From Hippopus hippopus (lineage: Eukaryota > Mollusca > Bivalvia > Cardiida > Cardiidae): a stretch of 64,000 nt of DNA. The position numbers were made by a program, and so were the translations under genes. Shown in pieces: positions 45,890-53,843 of this stretch. The number at the start of each line of letters is the position of its first letter. Position 1 is the stretch's first letter. The notes under the pieces were generated by a model. It saw only the letters and a program-made list of their open reading frames with translations. It ran no database searches and was not told where the DNA came from. The stretch spans positions 42,144,129-42,208,128 of the forward strand of contig OX328109.1 of the NCBI GenBank assembly GCA_946811185.2, written 5' to 3'.

Positions 45890-46095
45890 AAGATCCCGAG
45901 TTTTCATGGTCCTAAAGAATTAGGCTTTTGAAAACATTGAGGAAAAAGAAGGAAATGCTGATAACCAGCATTTTCTCCGTTTCCCACAATGTTTTCCCAC
46001 CCTTTACTACAGAAATTTCACTGTTTAAGTCACATTTACATTGTCGTCGGCATTTTTTTTACATGTTCAAAATTTTGCGGTCTGGGAAAGAGTTA
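45890..46095. mobile_element. MITE-D, reversed
   Basis: 'aacattgaggaaaaagaagg' and 'cattttctccgtttcccac' round ATGCTGATAACCAGCAT; end 'attttgcggtctgggaaaga'. Confidence 0.65.
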
Positions 46096-46097
46096 AA

Positions 46098-46322
46098 TCT
46101 TTACCAAACGACAAATTTTTAGACTATCCCGAACTGAAAGCATTTGCAGATGACAAAATAAACACGACTGAAAAATTGAAATTTGTATTTGTAAGGATAG
46201 AAATCATCGTGGAAAAAAGAGGAAATGCTGGTTACCAGCATTTTTTCCTTTTCCCACAATGTTTTCAAAAGGCTTCTTTCTCAGGATCGTTGAAAGTTGG
46301 GATTGTGTGGTAAAAAGTTAAT
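46098..46322. mobile_element. MITE-D, full length
   Basis: Starts 'aatctttaccaaacgacaaa', palindrome centred at about 46231, ends 'tgtggtaaaaagttaat'. Confidence 0.75.
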
Positions 46323-46438
46323 CATTTTCCTAGAACCCACTAATCCGATTTTCTTCCACGATATCTGATTCCGACAAGCAAAATACGGGAATCAAAGTAC
46401 TTAAAGTACCCGGAGTTGGTCCGTTTGTCTCAAATCGA

Positions 46439-46521
46439 TTAACTCTTTCCATACCATAAAGACGATACCAGAAGCTTTTGTGGACAGTGTAGATCAAGAT
46501 CAGACTGTACAGAACGTGCCG
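46439..46521. mobile_element. MITE-C fragment
   Basis: 'aagcttttgtggacagtgta', 'gatcaagatcagactgtaca'. The right arm is lost. Marks the last known repeat left of the ORF cluster. Confidence 0.6.
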
Positions 46522-46681
46522 AAAAAGGACCAAAAGCAACATCGGCATCGGTGTAGATGGGTATAGAAGGATTTTTGTTATGCACTGACCTTCAAAGGTT
46601 TGAAACGATACTTACAGCCAAGCATTGGCGCTGATCTCATGAGTTTTAGACAGCTTCCACATTTTGCGGATTATGATGCGC

Positions 46682-46712
46682 TGACGTCACACAATTAATT
46701 AAATAATTAAAA
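46682..46712 (+). promoter_or_regulatory. CRE plus AT-rich box upstream of ORF1
   Basis: A perfect CRE/ATF octamer TGACGTCA at 46682-46689 is followed by an AT-only tract ending AATAATTAAAA. The AT tract is only 11-20 nt from the ATG, too close for an ordinary TATA box, so the start site is not fixed. Confidence 0.4.
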
Positions 46713-46722
46713 GACAGCTGTA

Positions 46723-47142
46723 ATGTTGCGCAGATTACGACGGATAGAAAAATTGTGTGCGCAAGAGTCATATGCAGAACGTAATGATTTCGCTCCTTTT
46801 CCGTCAAGCACAAAGTTTGGACACCTTTCCCTGGCTGAAAAAAAAAATATTGAACCTGATTTGAGCCATGAGCGAAAGTTAATAAGAGCAAGGAGGCAAA
46901 TCGTCTTACTTAAACAACGCTTAGCTGGTGTGAGAAGACGATACGAGAGGGCTGAGCTTGCTAATAACAGGGTGTTCTGTTATAACCTTCGGATGAAGGA
47001 ACTCATTATTGAGGGCATGCTTGAAATGTATTTTCAGTATGTTATTTCAAAAACAGAGGAGGTAGACCGCCTTTTCCGCGCGCAAATCGCCGCTGAAAGG
47101 AGTGAGTCAGACAGCGAATTGACTGATACCGATACTGAATAA
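46723..47142 (+). CDS. ORF1 of the stem-loop cluster: basic coiled-coil protein, unknown
   Basis: 139 codons, intronless. An in-frame stop lies 15 nt upstream of the ATG. The N-terminus is basic (MLRRLRRIEK). Residues about 50-81 form a very basic amphipathic helix (HERKLIRARRQIVLLKQRLA, continuing RRRYERAE). Residues 91-120 are a hydrophobic helix with several Met and Tyr. The last 14 residues are acidic with Ser/Thr-Asp/Glu pairs (ESDSELTDTDTE), typical CK2-like sites. There is no signal peptide, membrane helix or histone fold. It is the first of three same-strand ORFs and is followed 31 nt after the stop by a histone-type stem-loop. An AATAAA overlaps the stop codon, so ordinary polyadenylation is a rival explanation. 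Family not recognised. Confidence 0.6.
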   Translation: MLRRLRRIEKLCAQESYAERNDFAPFPSSTKFGHLSLAEKKNIEPDLSHERKLIRARRQIVLLKQRLAGVRRRYERAELANNRVFCYNLRMKELIIEGMLEMYFQYVISKTEEVDRLFRAQIAAERSESDSELTDTDTE

Positions 47143-47173
47143 ATATTTTCAAAAAATCAGCCCTTCTCAAAAC

Positions 47174-47189
47174 AGCCCTTTTCAGGGCT
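47174..47189 (+). terminator. Histone-type 3'-end stem-loop after ORF1
   Basis: AGCCCTTTTCAGGGCT: a 6-bp stem with a TTTC loop, followed by AACCA. It differs from the canonical metazoan histone stem-loop (GGCCCTTTTCAGGGCC then ACCCA) only by the terminal pair G-C changed to A-T. A purine-rich ACGAAAG lies at 47201-47207, 11 nt downstream, where the U7 target element sits in histone genes (sea urchin CAAGAAAGA). Confidence 0.7.
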
Positions 47190-47230
47190 AACCATCTACC
47201 ACGAAAGTTCTATCTTTCTTCAAATTGTCA

Positions 47231-47750
47231 TTTCTTTTAGAAGAGTTACACTCCAAAGACTCACACTCCAGAGAGTTACACTCCAAAGAGTAAAAAACTC
47301 AGAAAAAAGACTAAGTCCAACTCAATGGTTAGTCAAATAGAAAAGAGAATTCATTCATAGAATGAAAAAAAGCTAAGTCCAACCCAGTGCTCAGTCTTTT
47401 AGAGAAAAAATCATTCATAATTGCAGAAAAAGACTAAGTTCAACTCAATGATTAGGTAAATAGAAAAGAGAATTAATTCATAGAATAAAAAAGCTAAGTC
47501 AAATTCAGTGATATAGGGACAAATCATTCATAGAGATGCAAAAAACTAAGTTTAACTCAGTGCTCAGACATTTAGAAAGAAAAAATCATACATAGGTGAA
47601 GAAATAACTAAGTCCAACTCAACAGCCAGACATTTAGAAAAAAATCATTTATAGTGCAAAAAAAATCTAAGTTCAACTCAGTGATATAGGGACAAATTCC
47701 ATTTAGAGAGAAAAAATCATTCATAGGATGAAAAAAACCTAAAAAGTGAT
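47231..47750. repeat. Tandem repeat block downstream of ORF1
   Basis: First a 15-bp unit (AGAGTTACACTCCAA type), about three copies from 47237. Then about seven copies of a 60-70 bp unit built of 'aatcattcatag', 'agactaagtccaactcagtg' and 'gacatttagaaa'. The same two-part block recurs at 49381-49750 after the stem-loop array. Confidence 0.7.
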
Positions 47751-47760
47751 CCATTACACA

Positions 47761-47795
47761 TATAAAACACCAAACTCTTGATTATTTCTCTCATT
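47761..47795 (+). promoter_or_regulatory. TATA box and initiator of ORF2
   Basis: TATAAAAC at 47761 and a TCATTC initiator-like word at 47791-47796, about 30 nt apart. The same pairing is seen upstream of ORF3. Confidence 0.5.
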
Positions 47796-47835
47796 CACCA
47801 TTAACTTTTTGTAAAACCTGAGCCAGTATTCCACA

Positions 47836-47976
47836 ATGTTTGGATTAACATTTTTTCTCTTATTGCTCTTCTGGTTAGAAGAAAGAGAACGTTTCAGATA
47901 TATCAGACATGAAATTGAGCATCTGATGCAAATGCTAGATAAAATGGAATCAATCAAAAGAAAGAGAGGAGGATAA
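47836..47976 (+). CDS. ORF2 of the stem-loop cluster: 46-residue membrane micropeptide
   Basis: 46 codons. The N-terminus is hydrophobic (FGLTFFLLLLFWL, residues 2-14), followed by a charged amphipathic helix (about 15-38: EERERFRYIRHEIEHLMQML). The C-terminus is basic (KRKRGG). A small tail- or head-anchored membrane protein is the natural reading. Upstream it has its own TATA/initiator pair, with a 5' leader of about 43 nt. Downstream a histone-like stem-loop starts 26 nt after the stop. Its size alone would make it easy to dismiss. The support is the promoter-ORF-stem-loop layout shared with its neighbours. Confidence 0.5.
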   Translation: MFGLTFFLLLLFWLEERERFRYIRHEIEHLMQMLDKMESIKRKRGG

Positions 47977-48002
47977 AAAAAGTGCATTCTGTACAAAAAA
48001 GC

Positions 48003-48018
48003 AACCCTTTTCAGGGCT
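48003..48018 (+). terminator. Histone-like stem-loop after ORF2 (one mismatch)
   Basis: AACCCTTTTCAGGGCT: same loop and same lower stem as the ORF1 copy, with an A/C mismatch at the second pair. Followed by 'agctatcttagat'. No clear purine box downstream. Confidence 0.5.
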
Positions 48019-48139
48019 AGCTATCTTAGATAAAACATCTTTCTTTTCATTTTGTCAGAAGACTCATAATCAAAAAAGTCATAGGTTAGTTAAACTCTAG
48101 TTTTTCTAATCCAAACAAGAAAATGTAACAAAACCACGG

Positions 48140-48330
48140 ATTGGTCAAAAATAAAACATTTAGTATTAGAAAAACAACGGTGAATCTGATTGGATAACAT
48201 TAATTTGGAGCCAAAACAGCATGAAACGCCGACGCGGGAAAAACATAGGAGAAAATGACGTCATGGGTCAACTAGTTCAATCCGTCTGAAAAGCTATAAA
48301 ACCCAGCGCATTTTTCCGCACATCATTCAT
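48140..48330 (+). promoter_or_regulatory. S-phase-like promoter of ORF3
   Basis: In order: inverted CCAAT boxes ATTGG at 48140-48144 and 48189-48193; an E2F-type site GCGGGAAA at 48234-48241; a CRE TGACGTCA at 48256-48263; TATAAAA at 48295-48301; and a TCATTC initiator-like word at about 48323-48328. The spacing is that of a compact RNA polymerase II promoter. This combination is known from cell-cycle-regulated genes and DNA-virus early promoters. Confidence 0.55.
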
Positions 48331-48350
48331 TCTCTTCAAGTTGCTACAAT

Positions 48351-48587
48351 ATGGAGTGTGCGTTGAGAGACATGAGTTTCAGTGAGCTTGCCCAGCTGGC
48401 ATCCAAAGAAAAAAAGATGGACGGAAAGAAGAAGGAGTTCTCAGTACCAGTTACTGAAGATTGGAACGATGACGCTGAGCCTTCGTTCTCGTTGGACTTT
48501 GGGCTGGACGAGCAGCAGCTGAAGAGGCTAAAGAGGCGGACAGCAAGTAGCTGCCCAGCCTGCAGAAAGGTTGGAGGTTGTGCTTAA
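48351..48587 (+). CDS. ORF3 of the stem-loop cluster: small Cys-ending protein, unknown
   Basis: 78 codons, about 26 nt downstream of the initiator. Residues 1-20 are helical (MECALRDMSFSELAQLASKE), followed by a Lys-rich turn (KKMDGKKK), an acidic/aromatic middle (EDWNDDAEPSFSLDFGLDE, 36-54), a basic patch LKRLKRR (57-63, possible nuclear localisation signal) and a C-terminal CX2CX5C cluster (Cys68, Cys71, Cys77) that could bind one metal or form disulfides. The acidic/hydrophobic middle could be a transactivation-like or partner-binding segment (inference). The stop codon lies in the loop of a 10-bp hairpin. No family recognised. Confidence 0.6.
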   Translation: MECALRDMSFSELAQLASKEKKMDGKKKEFSVPVTEDWNDDAEPSFSLDFGLDEQQLKRLKRRTASSCPACRKVGGCA

Positions 48588-48600
48588 AAACACAACCTCC
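48573..48600 (+). promoter_or_regulatory. Hairpin spanning the ORF3 stop codon
   Basis: GGAGGTTGTG (48573-48582) pairs perfectly with CACAACCTCC (48591-48600). The 8-nt loop holds the TAA. Confidence 0.6.
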
Positions 48601-48606
48601 AAACCA

Positions 48607-48648
48607 GGTCCTTTTTTTAGGACCACCCCAACAGCCCTTTTCAGGGCT
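48607..48648 (+). terminator. Pair of histone-type stem-loops after ORF3
   Basis: The first, 48607-48624, has stem GGTCCT/AGGACC with canonical GG...CC ends, a 6-nt T loop, and ACCCCA downstream. The second, 48633-48648, is AGCCCTTTTCAGGGCT followed by AACCA. A CGGAAGA purine box is at 48661. The first is 19 nt after the stop codon. Confidence 0.65.
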
Positions 48649-49321
48649 AACCATCTACCACGGAAGATCTACCTTTCTTCAAATTGTCAGACGTAAGTTC
48701 TATCTTTTCTTCAAATTGTCATTTCTTCAAATTGTCAGACGAAAGTTCTACCTTCAAGCTGTCAGACGAAAGTTCTATCTTCAAGTTGTCATTTCTTCAA
48801 ATTGTCACAGCTCTTTTCAGAGCTAACCCAACAGTCCTTTTCAGGACTAACCATCTACCACGAAAGTTCTATCTTCAAGAGGTCAGACGAAAGTTCTATC
48901 TTCAAGCTGTCAGACGAAAAGTTCTATCTTCAAGTTGTCATTTCTTCAAATTGTCACAGCTCTTTTCAGAGCTAACCCAACAGTCCTTTTCAGGACTAAC
49001 CATCTACCACGAAAGTTCTACCTTCAAGCTATCAGACGAAAGTTCTATCTTCAAGCTGTCAGACGAAAGTTCTATCTTCAAGTTGTCATTTCTTCAAATT
49101 GTCACAGCTCTTTTCGGAGTTAACCCAACAGTCCTTTTTCAGGACTAACCATTACCACGAAAGATCTATATTCAAGATACCAGACGAAAGTTCTATCTTC
49201 AAGCTATCAGACGAAACTTCTACCTTCAAGCTGTCAGACGAAAGTTCTATCTTCAAGTTGTCATTTCTTCAAATTGTCACAGCTCTTTTTCAGAGCTAAC
49301 CCAACAGTCCTTTTCAGGACT
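48607..49321 (+). repeat. Tandem array of histone-type stem-loop pairs
   Basis: Five pairs. After 48607/48633 come 48809-48824 + 48833-48848; 48958-48973 + 48982-48997; 49106-49121 + 49130-49146; and 49281-49297 + 49306-49321. The period is about 148-176 bp. In the last four pairs the first member is AGCTCT/AGAGCT and the second AGTCCT/AGGACT. Between pairs stand one to four copies of a 27-bp sub-repeat containing GACGAAAGTTCTATCTTC, the same purine-rich word found after the ORF1 stem-loop. ORFs in all frames through the array are by-products of the repeat. Confidence 0.75.
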
Positions 49322-49380
49322 AACCATTACCACGAAAGTTCTATCTTTCTTCAAAATTGTCATTTCTTCAAATTGTCAAA

Positions 49381-49750
49381 CTTCTTTCTTTTAGAAGAGT
49401 TACACTCCAAAGAGTTACACTCCAAAGAGTTACACTCCAAAGAGTAAGAATCATTCATAGATGCAGAAAAAAGTCTAAGTCAAACTCAATGTTCAGACAT
49501 TTAGAAAGAGAAATCATCCATAATTGCAGAAAAAGACTAAGTCCAACTCAGTGATCAGGCATTTAGAAAGAGAGAAAATCATTCATAGGGTGAAAAAAGT
49601 CTAAGTCCAACTCAATGTCCAGGTATTTAGAAAGAAAAAATCATACGTAGGTGAAGAAAAAAACTAAGTCCAACTCAGTGATCAGGCTTTTAGAAAGAGA
49701 GAAAATCATTCATAGGGTGAAAAAACTAAGTCCAACTCAGTGATCAGGCC
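49381..49750. repeat. Second copy of the tandem repeat block
   Basis: Three perfect AGAGTTACACTCCAA-type units from about 49396, then about five copies of the 60-70 bp unit with 'agtccaactcagtgatcagg'. Equivalent to 47231-47750, so each of the two blocks follows a stem-loop with its GAAAGTTCTATCTTTC box. Confidence 0.7.
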
Positions 49751-50110
49751 TGACAGATCCCTATAGAGCACTCGAAGATGTATCATTTTTTGACCCCCTC
49801 CCCCCCTTTCCCTTTTTTGCAGAAAAATTCCACTCAGGGTAGTCTCTTTGGGGTGGATTTTTCCCCAGACTGTCAGTCACAAGGCCGCCATTTTGAATGC
49901 TATGATTCTATTTATAGTAACATTTTCATGCGGAATCTCGGACTTTATCGCTTACTCGGACCTTTTGTGAACTTTTGCAAGGGATAAATTCTTTCAGGGT
50001 GGTAGAATAGGGACAAATTTCTTTCAGGGGTGGTGATGTAGGGCACTCAGGGAGGAGAGAATAGACCACTGACCAGGCCTGTCAGTGGTCTATTCTCTCC
50101 TCCTATACTA
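49751..50110. other. Right flank of the cluster with a 22-bp palindrome
   Basis: A 69-codon ORF at 49778-49987 is unsupported. Two copies of 'gggacaaattctttcaggg'-like words lie at 49980-50030. A perfect 22-bp inverted repeat with a 9-nt spacer (CCAGGCCTG) is at 50051-50072 / 50082-50103. Confidence 0.5.
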
Positions 50111-50362
50111 CTAAGGGGGTTTAATTCATCTTCGTGATGTATTATACCAAGCAAGTCATCATTTAATCATGGATCAAGACAATCCATTTTGTCTAGCAAC
50201 CAAATGAATCATAAGGTAGACTGGTCCTTGGAAATGGAAATGAAGTCAATTCACTAAAAGCAAAACGGTTCGACTCAGGTCAGCCTGCGCGTACTGCGTA
50301 TTCTGAACTTGGTGGATACATTCTACAGATGCATTTAACCCCCTTATCACAGAGCATGGCTT
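50111..50362. mobile_element. MITE-B, reversed
   Basis: 'ctaagggggtttaattcatc', core 'cagcctgcgcgtactgcgta', end 'atcacagagcatggct'. Confidence 0.65.
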
Positions 50363-50382
50363 TTTTTCACTTTACAGGCTTG

Positions 50383-50492
50383 ACTAAGCAAACGGACGGA
50401 ATAGATCTAAGATCAGACTGCACGTTCTGTGCAGTCAGTTCTTGATCTATTCGGTCCGCAAAAGCCCCTGTTTTTGCCAAAGTGGCCCTGAA
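50383..50492. mobile_element. MITE-C variant (GGACGG end)
   Basis: 'gcaaacggacggaatagatc', GACTGCACGTTCTGTGCAGTC, 'ctattcggtccgcaaaagcc'. Confidence 0.7.
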
Positions 50493-50700
50493 TAACGTTT
50501 GAAAAGGCAATAAACCCGCAGAAAAGCTAAATACCGCTTAGTGCAAAAAAGTATCGTGACTTTACAAAACTGAATGATTCGATGTGTCCTACTTTCAACA
50601 TGAAAGGAAAAGCTGTTTCCCTTCTGCCGATGGCATCTTTAATTACCGACGCCGATCTAGTAGTTATCGCATCTTCTTTTTTTCCAAGATAAAAAAAGAA
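50493..50700. other. Short unique segment
   Basis: No gene or repeat seen. Confidence 0.4.
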
Positions 50701-50704
50701 CAAG

Positions 50705-52962
50705 AGGACCATGATGGTCCTATATCGCTCACCTGAGTATATTTGTAACTTATATGGTTTATCAAGGGCAAGCTATTCTTTTCAAATAAGGCATACCCTG
50801 GTTTTGAGCCGATGAAATTTTTGGTTTTTTACACAACTGCCGGTAGGTTATACTGAACAAATGTATGAAATTATATCAAAATCATCCTAACATATTCAGA
50901 GATTTCATCTGGAATCGGAAAAGCAGATGAACAAAGAGACAGACAGACTGTGCTGCCAAAAACAACAGCGGGGAGACATAATTTTAAGTTCTGGATAATT
51001 GGACTGACATAATGCTCTGAATCCATCAATGTGAGGGCATACGAGACACAAGAGCACCGCATGCGGGTGCCTACGCCGAGAACGCCAACAACGTGGATAC
51101 TTTAATAAATTTTGTAGACTGTTTCAGTTTAAAGGTAGTCTTCAGAAGAATTTCTTCAAATTTTTAGAAAATGTAATAATCATCTTTTTAAGCAGTATAT
51201 GTTTGACCTTTCACTAGAGAATCATGCATTTTCCATCTTGTGAGCAAGAAATATTCTTAAATTGCAACCAAAGTTTTGAATTTATATGAAATAAGAAGCT
51301 ATCGGGTGACGCTACCCATCAAATTTCAGTCCTATTGAAGCCAATTTTTCATAATCAAAAAAATTATTTACAATTCCAATTCATGCCATTCTTTCATTTT
51401 TGTGCACCTCTAGTCAAACAAGTTTAAAATTTGTGAATTGAAGAAAAAAAACTTTTTTTTTCAAAATCTGCTGAAGACTACCTTTAATGCTACATTTCAA
51501 ATGATAAAGCTTTAGGCCTCATGGTTTGTCACAACAAGATCTTCACATATTTCCCTGTTTATTTGTTTATTCTTCTCTCTTTCTTTTATTTCCTTTTTGT
51601 AAAATGGTTTCAGCCTGTTTGACTTATGATTTATGACGAGAAGATTTTTAAGAAAATTGTGAACAGGCAGCTTTGGTATAGGCTCAAGACAATGATGCTA
51701 TATACCACATACAAATAATAGTATATCGAAGCCATAAGCCATTCTTTTTTGATAAGGCATGTCCGGGGGAGGGAAGGAAAGCCATAATGTGACCCCAATA
51801 AGAATTACTCTAACAACTTTTGGCAGAGGGTCACCAGAACTTTGCTACAAACAAAACATGAAAGTTTTAGTCTCTCACTTGTCGCATGTAATTTTCTTCC
51901 TTTTCAATGTTAAATAGGGTGCACCCGGGCAGAGCCCAAACTCCACCCAAGGGGTCAATTTTTAAAGTTTTGGTAGAAAGTCTCAAGATGATGTTACATA
52001 CAAATTAAGAATGCTCTAGCCCTTATGATTTGTCAGAACGAGAGTTTTAAAAGATTTCTTTCTTTGTTTCTATGTAAAATTGGGTGCACCCGAGCAGAGC
52101 CCAAATATGACCCCAAAGAGATAATTTTAACAATTTTTATAAAGAGTCACCAGATGATGCTACATGCAAAATATGAATGCTTTAGCCCTTATGGTTTGTC
52201 ACAAGAAGATTTTAAAAGATTTCCTTCTTTAATTCTATGTAAAATAGTGTGCACCCGGGCAGAGCCCAAATATGACCCCAAGGGGATAATTCTAACAATT
52301 TTTATAAAGGGTCACTAGATGATGCTACATGCAAAATATGAATGCTCTAGCCCTTATGGTTTGTCACAAGAAGATTTTAAAAGATTTCCTTCTTTGTTTC
52401 CATGTAAAATAGGGTGCGCCCTGGCAGAGCCAAAATATGACCACAGAAATATAATTTTCACAATTTTGGTAGAGGATTATCAGATAATGCTACAAACCAA
52501 ATATGAATGCTCTAGCCATTATGGTTTGTCATCAGAAGATTTTTTAAAGATTTCCTTCTTTGTTATTATGTAAAATAGGGTGCGCCCGGGCAAAGCCCAA
52601 ATATGACCCTAGGGGAATAATTTTAACAATTTTGGTAAAGGGTCACCCAATGATGCTTCATACAAAATATGAATGCTCTCGGCCTTATGGTTTGTCACAA
52701 GAAGATTTTTAAAGATTTTTTCCATTTTCAGCCATTTTGTTGCCATGGCAACCAGAGTTTTTGATGGAATTAAATTCTTTTAACAATTTTTGTAGAACTT
52801 CATCCAAGGAACATTCCTGCCAAGTTTTATCAAGATTGGCCATCTGGTTTTGGAGGAGGAGATTTTTAAAGAAATTGTTAACGGACGGACGGACGGACGG
52901 ACGACGGACGATGACCGATCACAATAGCTCACCCAGAGCACTTCGTGCTCAGGTGAGCTAAA
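50705..52962. mobile_element. 2.2-kb element with internal 166-bp tandem repeats
   Basis: Ends carry inverted words GCTCACCTGAG (50727-50737) and CTCAGGTGAGC (52948-52958). Each end also has a small hairpin: AGGACCATGATGGTCCT at the left and GAGCACTTCGTGCTC at the right. From about 51822 to 52725 a roughly 166-bp unit repeats five to six times ('gcacccgggcagagcccaaa', 'atgctctagcccttatgg', 'tttgtcacaagaagatttt'). An (ACGG)n tract occupies 52881-52910. No transposase. The word 'aagagcaccgcatgcgggtg' at 51050 may be the edge of a nested element. Confidence 0.6.
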
Positions 52963-53361
52963 AAGAAATAGCATCTTTGAGAAAACTAGTCTTTTTGTAT
53001 TGTAAGTTTTTTGGAACCATCGACTGCGTTACATAACCTGTTTTGATGTCTACCCTTTTTATCTACAACTACTGATCTCTTTGTTGTTTTTGAAAAAAGA
53101 GCGCTGCATGCTGGTGGCAACGCTCGGCTGTGGGTATTTATTCGGTGAAAAACGGTCAGTCGATAAGGGTCAGTGTCGCAAACGGTTATCTGTTATGGGT
53201 TCTCCCTTTGATAGTTAACAATTAAATCTTTTGAAGGAAATATATTCATGAATTACGAATACATTTACAGTTTATGGGAAAATGGCAAAGGTTTTACAGG
53301 ACGACAACGACGCAGAAAACAGGTTTTAGACGGCTATAGACATATGTTGTTTGTATTAATC
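52963..53361. other. Gene-free stretch
   Basis: Nothing recognised. Confidence 0.4.
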
Positions 53362-53547
53362 GGAAATGCAGCCACTGGCCGCTTTCTCGCATAATCATCG
53401 CCGAAATAATAATTGGCGTTAAGAGAGGAATGAATCCTGTTGCAATGACTATAATGAATCCTTGGGAAAAAAAAGAAAACGGCCGAGCTGGGGACTGGAA
53501 CCTGCGACCCCCTGCTTTCAGTTCCTGTACGTTAACCAGTAAACTGC
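53362..53547 (-). mobile_element. SINE, 5' part
   Basis: Minus-strand B box GGTTCCAGTCCCC, body to 'gcagccactggccgctttct'. Cut on the tail side. Confidence 0.6.
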
Positions 53548-53735
53548 TAAATGAACGAAACAACAGTCAATAGTAAAAACCCAAATATTGCGATTTCAAA
53601 GTTGATTTCACAGGAAAGAAAATAGCGTGTCGGACAGTGAAGATCACAGATCAGACTGCACGTTTTGTGCAGTCTGATCTTGATCCAAGCTGTCCGCAAA
53701 GCACCCGAGTCGTGCTTATCAGCCTAGGGGTTAAA
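53540..53735. mobile_element. MITE-C
   Basis: 'gtaaactgctaaatgaacga', palindrome about 53631-53698, ends 'cagcctaggggttaa'. It appears inserted at the SINE head. Confidence 0.75.
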
Positions 53736-53843
53736 GACCGAGCCACCTTGCTCGACTCATACATTTCAGCTACCAAGACGTAAAATGCTGTATTTGTGCA
53801 ATGGAACCAAGGTTATACCAATGGCAATGGACACCAAGGAACT

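Noticed and set aside
46646..46891. 81-codon minus-strand ORF
   Set aside because: Antisense to ORF1 and its promoter, with no start context or family. The plus-strand ORF has better support.
47754..47996. 80-codon minus-strand ORF
   Set aside because: Antisense shadow of the ORF2 unit. The plus strand has TATA, ORF and stem-loop in order.
46723..48587. Canonical histone genes, suggested by the stem-loops
   Set aside because: None of the ORFs has histone-fold composition or motifs of H1, H2A, H2B, H3 or H4.
48578..49299. ORFs of 62-154 codons through the stem-loop array
   Set aside because: Open frames in several registers are a by-product of the tandem repeats. The peptides merely repeat and start inside repeat units.
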